Origin: Trema orientale
Taxonomy: Eukaryota; Streptophyta; Magnoliopsida; Rosales; Cannabaceae
Reading direction: 5' to 3'
Length of the DNA stretch: 64,000 nt
Assembly (NCBI GenBank): GCA_002914845.1
Contig: JXTC01000154.1
Coordinates: 189,804 to 253,803, forward strand
The notes under the pieces are model-generated. The model made no database searches, had not been told where the DNA came from, and saw only the letters and a program-made list of their open reading frames with translations. The stretch's first letter is position 1. Every line of letters starts with the position of its first letter. Made by a program: the position numbers and the translations under genes. Positions 54,242-64,000 of this stretch are shown piece after piece.

Positions 54242-55351
54242 TTTCATACTTATACAAGCAATTAAAGAGTGAGAAAGAGAGTTTATTTAGCATTTCTCTT
54301 TCATACTTATACAAGGAACTAGAGAACTAGAGAGAAGAAAGATTTTGACAGAGAGATTAATGAATAAAATGGGTTGGTTAGTTGAGCTTTGTATTAAGCA
54401 TAAGTATATACATACATAAATTGGTAGCTAAATCCTTTGAAGATTGGATAATAGCTTTCCTAGTTGTATTGGATAAATCATAGGATAATAGCTTGTATAT
54501 AGATAACTTAATTGATTTCTTTTTTAAATATAATTATATAGTAAAAATCCTCAAGTAGCACCCATAATAGAAAAATAAATAGAATGCAATTGAGTTTCCT
54601 ATACCTTAGAAGGTAGTTATCCTTTTATTCTTCAAAATTGTCCCCATAAATTAAGAATAGAACAATAACACATGATAAAGAATTGAAGACACAAAATAAT
54701 GATTAATTTGTAGTTAAAACTTTTTCAAGAGCATCGATTCCTAATTACCAAGGGCATCAAACTTTCAGTATAACTCTTCGTTTTTATTTTCCAGCATAAT
54801 AAAATCTGCAATTGGTTGATGAAGAACTGACGTTTGGAACTTTCTTGAATTTATATTAATGAAAAAAGAAAAAAATAAAAAATCTGCTACCCAATATATA
54901 AAAAGTAACATAAAATTAATTATTAGCTAGTTCTTGGTTACGGCAAACATATATACCTATAATTTATATTGAGCAAATTAGTAAACATATGAAGTGAAGA
55001 AAAAAGAAATGAAAAAAAAAAGAGAAAAGGAAAGTAGATTATTACAGCAGATCAACAAGCTAAGAATGATGTGATTTAAACGTAAAAAGGGTGAAAGTAT
55101 AAATATGGGTATTTCTGGAATAAAAGCAATGTAATTATGTAACAAAGCAAAAAAAATCAAAAAATCAAAAAATATTTTTAGTGATATAAAAAGTAATTGA
55201 ATGAATATAGTCAAATTGTTCATGAATTTAGAACTTCCCATATATAAACCCTTAAACAGTGCCCATATAAAATAAATTTAAGCCCTCGGGAAGAATCCAA
55301 TACCCTGAGTTTGAGGCCGCCTCCTTCGTGTTCGTTTTCGTCTCCAAAACC
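54242..55351. other. Intergenic region
   Basis: AT-rich, no supported gene. The last about 100 bases are probably promoter and leader of the following gene. Confidence 0.4.
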
Positions 55352-56703
55352 ATGTCTGCCCTTAGAGAAAGGAATACCGTCGCCGTGAAGAAAGATGGTT
55401 TGCGATAACTCTCTCTTCATTTTGAGTAACACTGTTTTTTTTTTTTTCTCTCTCTCTGTGTCTCTCTATTTTGAGTAACCCTAACCCTAGTTTTTCTTCT
55501 GTGTAATTGAAGAACTGTATGGAAAATCTTCATTGAGCATAGAAGAAGAAGACGATGGCCTCTCGTATTTCGTGTCTAAGGTATTTTATTTGTTTGATTT
55601 TTTTTTTGGTACATCAGTTTGTAATATTGTTTATTTGTTTGTTTGTATATTTCTATTATTCCTATTAATTTTGTTAATGTATTTCGAATGAAGCTGACAC
55701 CCAGAGGCATATCTTTGCCTGGACCTGATGAATTGTTCCATGCCACCATATCTGACCCCTATTGGACATCTGTCGATTCTGAACTTGGTTTGTCTCGTCT
55801 ATATATATACATACATATGTATATACATTTTCCCCTCACTTATTATAATGATTATTGTTATTACAATTAATTGGGAATTTGTCTTCTAATGAAGCTATCA
55901 AACGGGCCAACTATTACTGGAAGGTCTTAGCTTCCGAGGTGTATATATATACATAGAGACTTAATAGTACTATTTTGTTTATTTATTATCAATCCATATG
56001 GTTGGAGTTCGACATTTTCATAAATATTTCTATTAATTGTTGTGTTTCTTATGTTTGTTAATCAGGGATTTTATTCTGATCAGCGTGAGTTTGATGAATT
56101 TGGGTTGGAACTTTTTCCGTTTCGCCATGAAGTTATACCTTGCAATACAGTCAGGAACTGGAGTTTACACCATGAATTAGCAACATTCGCACTCTCTAAA
56201 GGACTGGTAAATATAACAAGTAGCTCTCTGCTCTTTTTCATTTTCCCTATAAATGTTATTTATTATAGGACTGTTTTCCATATCTCATCATTAATTAATG
56301 CTCTAATATCACTTAGACATAGTCTTACTCATAACTCTATTTTATATATATATATATATATATATTTGTGTGTTCCACTTGATCTCAGGAAAACAACAAC
56401 CTCACTTTGATAGAAATTCTAAGAGCGAATGTGGAGTGTGATTGTAAACAAGGTATAATGTACGAGAAAGCTGGCGATACCGTGTTCACGAAGCATGACA
56501 TTGGCGAACCCTACTATTTGACGATTAAAGCCTCCAATGACCGGGTTTACGAAGCCCAGGTTTTCTGTCCTTCAGTTTCCGGAAACCAAATTTTAGAGAA
56601 GGGAATCGGACCCTCCTCCTTTGAAGAGTTGGGAGTCGAACTCATACAGTTTAGGCCTGCACTTTACTATCCTGAAATTAAGAACCCGAGCGCGAGACGG
56701 TAA
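55352..56703 (+). CDS. Six-exon gene, cystatin-like fold protein (UPF0725-like, tentative)
   Basis: Six exons with GT-AG borders and consistent phases: 55352-55397, 55513-55580, 55694-55787, 55895-55938, 56066-56206, 56389-56703. The joined protein has 235 residues, starting MSALRERNTVAVKKD and ending KNPSARR. The order of features resembles plant cystatin-like proteins of the UPF0725 type: ANYYWKVLASEGFYSD, then a PFRHEVIP-like strand, HHELATFALSKGL as the helix, LIEILRANVEC as a strand, and YYLTIKASNDRVYEAQVF as the paired strands. The family assignment is by pattern only. There is no QxVxG protease-inhibitor loop and no signal peptide. The last exon overlaps a longer frame in +1 (see next entry). 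It is unrelated to the tandem family. Confidence 0.7.
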
Positions 56704-57166
56704 CCTGGACGAATTGTTCGAAGGCTGTTTCATGGGAACAGGAGCTATACCATCATCACCATCATCGTCGCCTTCGTCATCATCAGCAGCAGCACCACCA
56801 CCCACTAGGTGTGGAACAGAATCAGGAATCTCAACACTGGTAGGGTCGTCATCATCTACAGCAGCAGCAGCAGCACCAACCGCTAGCTGTGGAACAGAAT
56901 CAGGAACCTCAAGACTGGTAGGGTTCACACCAGATCCATTACTCCCATCTTATCCTGTATTTCGCAGGGCTGGAGGATTAGAAGCTAAAAGAGCTTATGC
57001 GAGAGGAATAGGAGCTTACGCCTCTTTTGAAGCAGCTTTCGTAAAGCACCACCGGCCAGAAATTTATGCTGCTTATGAAGCAGCTTATATCAACAACAAG
57101 CGAGGCGTCAAGCCTAAACTACTGGCTTATGAAGCTGCTACTCATATCAAGAAACGCCACTCATGA
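56621..57166 (+). CDS. Overlapping +1 frame, Ser/Ala-rich then AYEAA repeats; possible alternative C-terminus
   Basis: A frame of 181 codons overlaps the end of the previous gene by 83 bases in the +1 frame. After an overlap part it reads DELFEGCFMGTGAIPSS, low-complexity Ser and Ala runs, two copies of a CGTESG(I/T)S(T/R)LVG unit, then GGLEAKRAYARGIGAYASFE, IYAAYEAAYINNK and LAYEAATHIKKRHS. The end looks like real protein with repeated (A/L)(A)YEAA. Most likely the real gene continues into this frame by alternative splicing, or the upstream frame carries a one-base indel. A separate gene is less likely because no promoter space exists. Confidence 0.45.
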   Translation: MKSWESNSYSLGLHFTILKLRTRARDGNLDELFEGCFMGTGAIPSSPSSSPSSSSAAAPPPTRCGTESGISTLVGSSSSTAAAAAPTASCGTESGTSRLVGFTPDPLLPSYPVFRRAGGLEAKRAYARGIGAYASFEAAFVKHHRPEIYAAYEAAYINNKRGVKPKLLAYEAATHIKKRHS

Positions 57167-58927
57167 TTTAGGTTTACTCGTTATTTGTGTGATGCAATAT
57201 TACTTATGATTATATTAATCTGACTAGCTTTCTAAATAAACTGTTCATAACTCTTTGTTTAAATGTTCATATTAAAATCATGTTTATCATCTCCATTTCA
57301 AGCCATACCAGTAGACATAAAATAATGTTTACATAAAATAATATTTGCATATCAGAAAGAAGGTTTCACCTTTAAAATGGTCGTTCTTGAATTTTCCTTG
57401 CTTACGTATTTTGACTAAGGCAATGTGCAAAGAAAAATAAGCTATCAATTTGCCACAAATTATTCTGTTCAGATAGAAAGTTTTCAATGTAATCGACACG
57501 CTCGCGTGTACATTCTCATGTTAATTTAATGTTAGCTAATGTTTATATGTATAATGCTAGCTAATGTTTATTAGTTGCTGCATGCACACAATAAATAGTA
57601 CAATTTAATATTCGCAACTTCTTTAATTGGTTCAAATTTGTTTGTTATATCTTATAGAAAGTGATAGAAACATAAGCAAGTGTGTCGAAAAGAGATCACG
57701 TACCTTGGTTAGAATGTCGAAGCTTGAGTGCAGATGAGAGAGAAATAGAGTTAGGAAGACTATCATTCTCGGATTCTCTTGAATATCTTCTGTTTTTGAA
57801 AAATTCAAAGAAGACTTGCCTTAGAATTTTTCTCCATAGTATCTTCTGTTTTTTCCCCATAGTATCTTCTGTTTTTGAAAAATTCAAAGAAGACTTGCTT
57901 TAGAATTTTTTTCCCAAAGTATTCCACATACCCGTGGTGCCAAGCACTACAATGACATGTCTGTTTATCATTGGAAGATTTAATTAATAAACTGTGTCCT
58001 ACATAGACTCCATCTGAATTATAATTATGATTAGCCAGTAACAGACTGACACATTATTATGGTGTTAGAGACTACTAATACCCATAGAATTATTCAATTT
58101 TATTGTCAATTATTCAGTATCACATGCAACAGTTTTTAAAAGGTGTTATATTTTTTGAAATTATGAAAGGGTATTATTGTTGTAGTGAAGGTGAAGCATA
58201 TCTAGCTAGAAGATTGAAATCCACCTTTTTTTTGGGGACCAAAGAAAAATGCCTTTTTTAAACCCAATAAAAAATGAAGTCCACTTTCCTTGTGTCATCA
58301 TAACTTTTAACCCAATATTTATAAGGGTAGCAATAATCTACTCTCCAAACCTCATTTTAGTAAAGGCGGTTCTATTGTCACAAATTTTTCTACTCTGGTA
58401 CACATTCTTTTATTTGGTATTTTTTGTCACTTAAAAACCTAAATAAAATTAATTTTCGATAAATGAATATTTTCTTTTTTTTACAAAACTTTTACAGCTC
58501 TCTAAATGCTTTAGAAAGGAAAAAAAATACCTCTCTTCTCATCATTTTCTTAAATACAAAATTTATCTTGATAAAATTAGATTAAGAGATATTTTAGAAA
58601 AAATTACGCAAAAAGGAAAAAGAAATACCCCTCTTCTCATCATTTTCTTAAATACAAGATTTATCTTGATAAATTAGATTAAGAGATATTTATGAAAAAA
58701 TTAGGTGCATAGAGAGAACGATTAGAACGATCCAAAAAAAGAAAAAACTGAGCCATTAAAAAAGGACATAAACGTACGTAAAAGCACAAAAATCCCAAGC
58801 TTTGTGATTTAAGAAAGGTGAACATATGCTATAAAATTTAAAAATGGGTCATCTACTTAACAAAATTTAAAAACGTGAATATCTAGCTTAATTTCTCTTG
58901 ACTATAAGCCAAAAACCAGTCAATTTA
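57167..58927. other. Intergenic region with two tandem duplications
   Basis: No supported gene. A direct repeat of about 47 bp (TATCTTCTGTTTTTGAAAAA then TTCAAAGAAGACTTGC) is at 57785-57831 and 57862-57908. A second direct repeat of about 80 bp (CTCTTCTCATCATTTTCTTA then AATACAA) is at 58532-58606 and 58629-58705. Confidence 0.5.
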
Positions 58928-59311
58928 CTACATCACTTGGTGTCCGGATAACAAAATTGAGCCTCCAAACGGAAAAATTACGTAGTGATTAGATGAAGGA
59001 GACCGCATTCTATTACGTACTCGAGCCATAAATCGATCTTTCTCTCCCTTTCGAGTTATCCAAAATTGTGACTTACTCGCCTTTCGGTGATCGATAAATT
59101 GCACCATGGAGAAGAAGGTATTGGTGACAATACAATTATCTTCCAAACTTAGGCAATTCAATATTAGTTTGAACCTTAGAAAGAATTTTTGATATTACTT
59201 TCCTCACAGAGATGACCGGCATTATTTTTTTTTTTGAGGGGAAGATGACCGGCATTATTAGAATCAAGTAATCAATTAAATACATAGATATTTGTATCCG
59301 AAAATCGACTT
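58928..59311 (-). pseudogene. B4-type gene relic cut by a CACTA element
   Basis: Minus strand, across several frame changes: RIQISMYLIDYL-like start, LNCLSLEDNCIVTNTFFSMV then QF, IDLWLEYVIECGLLHLI, and RLEAQFCYPDTK. This follows IQISKFLVGYL, RCLSVEENSVVINAFVSVVQ, EYGLLHLIALEVLRLEFQFC and YPDMP of B4. A small tandem duplication of GATGACCGGCATTATT is at 59213 and 59246. The relic ends abruptly at the CACTA terminus at 59315. Confidence 0.75.
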
Positions 59312-60166
59312 AAACACTACAAGAAAATAGGACTTTTACCCACACACAAATGTGTGGATAAAAATCAATTATGTGTAGGCTACATTTTTTACCCACACAT
59401 AAAATAAGTGTCATCATGTGTGGGTAAATGGTCGTAGAGAAAAGTTTTTACCTACACATAAGAATATGTGTAGGTAAATCCCTTGCTTTTACCCACACAT
59501 AGATATGTAGGTAAAGGTTATTGAATGTGTGGGTGCACTCATTAAAACATGATATTAAATCTGATGTGGAGGCTGACGTGGCTTCCATGTGGCAACTTTT
59601 GGCCACGTGACAAATGACGTGGTTGGTGACATGGATTGACATGTGGCACAATTAGTACACATAATTAATTACATGGTGCTTACATGGACTGCCACGTGGC
59701 TGTGAGCAATGACTTGGATTAGTCTATGGGTGACATGTGTATTTGTTTATATGTGGGTAAAACATTTCTATGTGTGGGTAAAAATTATAAAAAAAAAGTT
59801 TTAAAATTTCAATTAAAAATATTATTTAAAAATTATGTGTGGGTAAATATAAATATGTGTGGGTAATATTTATATTTATATATTTAAAATTTATTATTAT
59901 GTGTAGGTAAATATGTGTTATATATGGGTAAATATTTTTTTTTTGTTGGTATATATATTTCTGTGGATATATCTTTACATACAATTTAAAATCTCACATT
60001 TTAATGATAAATAGAAACTAAAATAGTAATCATTAAATCAAAATTATAGCAAACCAAATTAAAGTGATATAAACTAATACAACATCAAACAAAATCATAC
60101 AAATCCAAATGAAAAACTAAACAAGTCCAAATATAAAATGTAGAGCACAAAACATAATAACTTAAA

Positions 60167-60338
60167 GGGCGCGTCTACAGTAGGGGCGCCCATACGTAGG
60201 GCCCTGTCTATTCACCGTTGGATGGGAATCTGTATATAAATAGATTCTCCACAGATTCCCGTTATTCCCCACAGATTCCCATCCAACGATAATTAAGGCA
60301 TGACCCTACGTAGGGACGCCCCTACCGTAGCCATCCCC
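60167..60338. mobile_element. Mutator-type MITE nested in the CACTA element
   Basis: Flanked by a perfect 9-bp direct repeat TAACTTAAA (60158-60166 and 60339-60347). The ends are inverted repeats: GGGCGCGTCTACAGTAGGGG at the left, GGGGATGGCTACGGTAGGGG read from the right, both continuing into CGTAGGG. Inner inverted repeats CCGTTGGATGGGAATCTGT and its complement pair as well. 172 bp, GC-richer than its surroundings. Confidence 0.85.
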
Positions 60339-60405
60339 TAACTTAAAATAAAGTCGAAAAAGCTAAAAACATTATTAAAGTCCTAATAGGAGAGAAATCT
60401 AATGA

Positions 60406-61427
60406 GTTTCATCCACAAACTCAGAGCTAGACTGATGGGATGGATTGGGGCAGAATCTAGAGGAAGGTCCCCAGCTCTGATCAGATACATGTGGTCGTGA
60501 TGAAGGAGGCATGATGTTCTTTGAAATCAATGCTTGCCGCATCAACTCTACATCACCCTCGAGCTCCTGAAAACAAAACTTATATATGTTTAAATCCTCT
60601 AATAACTGAGCGTACGTAGGACGACCTGACTCCTCACTAGTACATGTTGCATCAGAAGTACTAGGAGACCTGCCCTAACCAAACAAACGAACAGATTGTC
60701 GTCCAAGGACTTTCTCTAAAATGTCCTTATCGGTCATGTTCTCTGGAGGATTATGTTGCCTCAGTTGCAACATTTCATTCTGCAAATAAAATTAAATTAA
60801 AATAAGATTATTTTAAAATAATAATGTTAAAGTAAATAGAAAGAAAGACAAAAAAATACTTACGTATTTGGCCTCTAACTCTGGGGATGTCCATCCATGC
60901 TCGGAATGCCAAGAATGAAGACGCCAAGTCTCGATATGACCGGTCGGAGCATCCAAATCAGCCCCGCGAGTAACATGATGACGAGGAGTGGACATTGAGC
61001 CATTTCTTTAGTTCCACTTCCTTTTTGCACAATTGTCTGCATTCTTCTTTGCTTGATCCTATAAAACAAAAGGAATTAGTTAGGAAAATGCATGTATTTA
61101 GTGATGTAAATATAATGTTTCCATTGTATTGATTACCACAAAAGTAGGATCCGACCAACGATCACAAAGAAACACCCAATCATCTTGGCTCACATCATTA
61201 GGGCACTGACTCTTAGCCTTAGTCAGATCCTGAATTCCTCCAATGTCCTTAAAGTGAGAATGTAACTTATATTTGTGGCCCCTCCATGCTCGTTGCATTT
61301 GCCGATCAATGACTCTTCGAACTTTTTCATCGTTAAGGTTAATATCAAACGTACTCTTCGAACTCTGAATGGATCTTAAGTTATATAAAGAGACAAGTCG
61401 TAAGCAATTATAAGATACCAACAACAA
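60406..61427 (-). pseudogene. En/Spm-type transposase-associated protein (Transposase_24-like), broken
   Basis: Three exon-like parts on the minus strand. 61141-61427: KVRRVIDRQMQRAWRGHKYK, and DVSQDDWVFLCDRWSDPTF. 60863-61058: DQAKKNADNCAKRKWN, a TAA, then DAPTGHIETWRLHSW and TSPELEAKY. 60406-60779: NEMLQLRQHNPPENMTDKDI, LEKVLGRQSVRLFG, a TAG, then a tail ending SSEFVDETH. The W-x-FLCD-x-W and the K-N-A-x-N-x-A/C-KRK patterns are those of the Ptta/En/Spm plant transposon protein. Two in-frame stops mean this copy is not functional. The catalytic transposase gene is not seen. Confidence 0.75.
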
Positions 61428-61430
61428 TAC

Positions 61431-63860
61431 TTCAAGCTATTCAAAAAAAAAAAAAAAAAAAGGAAAAAAACAGTAGTACTTCAAGAATACATATATTGTT
61501 ATATAAGAACTTGAACATTAATTATTTCACCAAGCCTATGATGTAAAATTAACAGTACAAGATACTAGTTCCATGTCTTAGTACTATGTAAAAAGAGCTT
61601 TTCTTTAACGATTTATCAGAAAAAGAGGGAAAAAGTCTTCATCAACAATTAATTAGCAATAGAATATTCATAACTCTAATAAAGTCATAGGTTTCATTGT
61701 AAACTGAGCAAGTGTAGCTGTGAAATTGAAGTACCTTTTTTCTGGTCTCTAAGTTAGTCAAAAGATGACAGCTTTTGTATCGAGTTTGTCTTTCTTTCTC
61801 TGAGATAATTAGTAAGCCATTTACAAACATTCAGCCAAAATTCTGTAAATCACACATGTGCAAATAAAGAAATAAGTTAAAGGCATTAGAAAACAACTTA
61901 TTCAATATCCTATTTTACACAACTCTATTTTTCTCTTTTAATTTTCATTTTGTTGACTGCAAAGACAATAACTTAGCATCAAGATTGGAAAAAAGAGAAG
62001 ATCAAACCCAAACACAAGTGCAATACTGCCACTTTCTTCCTATTGAACATAAAAAGACTTCTTATAAGACTCATTTTTTCAAAATAGACCCAATTTTAGT
62101 GAAAGAATATACTATATATTATTGTACACATTACAACAAAATTGATTGCATGATCGAAAAACAAACAGAACAAGTGTCATAGGGATATGTTCCTAGAGAT
62201 TGAAATCGACATTCAAATTCATGACATTATTTATCGACAGAAGAAAATATAGGCCTGCAATAAACAGGGATGTCTTACAGCCAATTACACAAAAAGCTAA
62301 CATTAAACATACCCTAATAAGTTCGACTTATAGATTGTGAAGTTATTTGTCGAACAAAATCCAAGAAAATTTACCTGTACAAGTATATGCATTATCATTT
62401 ACTAGTACTAAAAAGATTATTGGCAAATGATAAGATAAGGAACAAACAATATCAGTATAATTTAAAATACAAACAAAAATTAGCTTGGAATTAAACATTT
62501 GTTGAGAAGAGAATACTACAGTACTTGCATTTTTAAGGTGAGAAAAACTCAACAAGTTTAGAATTGAGTAAGAGCTACATTCATACACATTCCATCCGAT
62601 ATGTTCTCTTTCCTTTATGTTGACTAACAGATAACTTATTCTATCTTGATATATTTATATACATATACAATGCAAAGCAAGCTACAATTAAGGCAAAAGA
62701 AAGCCTCCTGTTAAAAAACTTCTTTATCAAGCAAAACAAAAAATCAAATTAGGAAGAAAATGAGGAAAACTAGTGAACAAACCTGATTCTCTTTAATGTA
62801 CCGTACCCATCTCACTACAATCAGGGATGCTTAACTGAAAAGGAAAAAAAGGACAAAGAAGTCTCAAGAACAAGTCTCTTTTATATTTAAGTCCTGAAAG
62901 CATACACATTCGTAAGAAATAGTTCTTTGCACCAATAAGAGCTGACATATCATGCTTTGGAAATATCTAAAGAACAATCCACTTACCTAATTAAGGTAAA
63001 TTCAGTAAAATAAAACAACAAACTGCAATGTAGTATTTTTTAATGGACCATTTTAATTTTTTCCATTTAATGCATAATAGAAGTTTCAAGATAAAACACC
63101 ACAAACGATGTCACCTACAGCATCTTCCTAATGGAATCAATGTGTTCTCCAAGAAGTGTCTCATTCTCCAAAATGTATGTCTTACATTTTTTTTTGGCCA
63201 CTTTTTTTCTTCTACTGTAATAAACAGAATCGAAAAATAAGATCAATATAATTACAGTTCTATACGATAAATAGAGAACGTTCCAGGGTGGTGCCCTACA
63301 ATATAAATATATTAGTTCATAATAGATTAGAATAAGGAAGGCTTCGTGTCCCTTTGAGTTTTAAGTCTCTGATTCTTACCTAGAAAACTTGTAGATAAAT
63401 AAAAATATGCTACACAACTCTATCACTCTTGGGCCCAAATCATTTACACTATCAATAATATACATAATCAAGAAAAGCCAAGAGTCTGTAGGGTGAAAAG
63501 CAATATTATCAGTAGAAGCAAACTGGACACAAACCTTGAATCCGATTAGAGATAGTTCTCGCAGTCAATGAGATTGGTGAGTCTTGTCGCCAAGCAGAGT
63601 ACAATGTAGAGTGCAACTAATCTTATCTCCAAATAAATTGGGGATTTATCCCAATTTTTATGCTTCGAAACAAATCTGAGAGTAGAACAAAAAAAATTAG
63701 GGATCCCGCATAAACAACATTAGAGTTCAAAAACATAACAAAAATTTTACATTAATCAGGAATGGTCAAAGAAATCTTATGAGAAAAAATCCAAATTTGA
63801 CCGAAAATTGAAACTAAAAAAAGCAATAGCAAAGACTTTCAGACGAATAACCAGAGTAGA
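61431..63860. other. Unassigned AT-rich region
   Basis: No supported gene, no family relic, and no right end of the CACTA element recognised. Poly-A tract at 61444-61460. Confidence 0.35.
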
Positions 63861-63865
63861 AAGGT

Positions 63866-63989
63866 CAGAAACGGTGCCAGCTACGCAAAACACCATCATT
63901 CCAAGGGTTGATTTTGGGTCCGCTCAGGAGGTCACTGATGAAGGTGAAGAAGATGACAACAAGGATAACACCGATGAAGATAGTAGGCT
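63866..63989 (-). CDS. Possible last exon of a gene running off the right edge
   Basis: Weak. On the minus strand an acceptor-like CTCATCTAG is followed by an open frame PTIFIGVILVVIFFTFISDL, then LSGPKINPWNDGVLRSWHRF and a stop near 63866. This would be one hydrophobic segment with a short hydrophilic tail. The frame is short, and the part upstream lies outside the window. Confidence 0.25.
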
Positions 63990-64000
63990 AGATGAGACCA

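Larger units (their letters stand above)
59315..61430. mobile_element. CACTA (En/Spm-type) transposon, left end and coding part
   Basis: The left terminus CACTACAAGAAAATAGGACT is a typical CACTA terminal repeat. The next 600 bases hold many copies of a (T)TACCCACACAT / ATGTGTGGGTAAA motif in both orientations, as in CACTA subterminal regions. A transposase-associated gene follows on the minus strand. The right terminus was not found before base 64000, so the full length is unknown; the right coordinate given is only the end of recognisable coding sequence. Confidence 0.8.

Noticed and set aside
56593..56928. Antisense acidic frame with many D and V residues
   Set aside because: Mirror of the Ser/Ala-coding repeats of the plus-strand frame.
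59340..59900. Possible CRISPR-like or satellite array of ACCCACACAT units
   Set aside because: Units are short, unevenly spaced and in both orientations next to a CACTA end; they are subterminal transposon repeats, and CRISPR is not expected in a plant nucleus.
1..64000. tRNA or rRNA genes
   Set aside because: None recognised; the only tRNA-like A and B boxes belong to the two SINEs.

Overview
The window is nuclear DNA of a dicotyledonous plant. It is AT-rich with long intergenic stretches, GT-AG introns, an F-box gene with an F-box-associated domain, and plant transposons of the Ty1-copia, CACTA, hAT, Mutator-like and tRNA-derived SINE types. It also holds a decayed copy of the cytosolic ribosomal protein L32 gene. 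No species can be named from the sequence alone. Two ambiguous bases lie at 6239 and 12650.

Most of the window is a tandem cluster of one gene family that I do not recognise. I call it here the KYN-SLIEW family. Members are intronless in the coding region and 327 to 381 residues long. Each has a charged, probably coiled-coil N-terminal part and a conserved C-terminal part with five signatures in fixed order: F-x-KYN(V/I)P, (R)SL(I/V)EW, (V/L)EENS, E(V/I)LRLE followed by (A/S)FC(C/S)PD, and G(I/V)x(D/E)(I/L)W near the C-terminus. Seven intact members are seen: A1 7514-8632 (+), C1 9833-10816 (-), E1 16290-17435 (-), D1 32354-33412 (-), B1 38516-39598 (-), B3 43343-44464 (-), B4 47616-48677 (-), plus an eighth, A2 52138-53220 (-). 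About a dozen broken copies and fragments lie between them, and a truncated one is cut by the left window edge.

Layout. 1-6850: partial family gene, F-box gene, hAT relic, intergenic repeats. 6850-17440: block 1 with convergent A1 and C1, a 2.1 kb CACTA-like insertion, an L32 pseudogene and E1. 17940-25920 and 28735-37220 are two copies of one large tandem duplication. The first copy is heavily degraded: gene A is deleted cleanly, C and D are fused remnants, and a B-like pseudogene is split by a hAT and a Mutator-like element. The second copy keeps D1 and a small two-exon gene, Z3. Between them (26640-28735) lie a second Z pseudogene fused to the 5' half of a C gene. 38500-48700: row of B genes on the minus strand with several gene-less promoter units. 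49500-53220: A2 and a truncated tandem copy of its 3' end. 55352-56703: a six-exon gene for a cystatin-like protein. 58900-61430: family relic cut by a CACTA element that itself carries a Mutator-type MITE. 61430-64000: no clear gene.

Two sequence signals tie the cluster together. A promoter element with core CCATAACAGAAATACC, in the same orientation relative to the gene, lies about 120-200 bp before the start codon of A1, A2, E1, D1, B2 (pseudogene) and B4, and at gene-less copies. A palindrome close to AACGACATGTCGTT recurs between the genes. This suggests shared regulation, which is inference. The biochemical role of the family is unknown.
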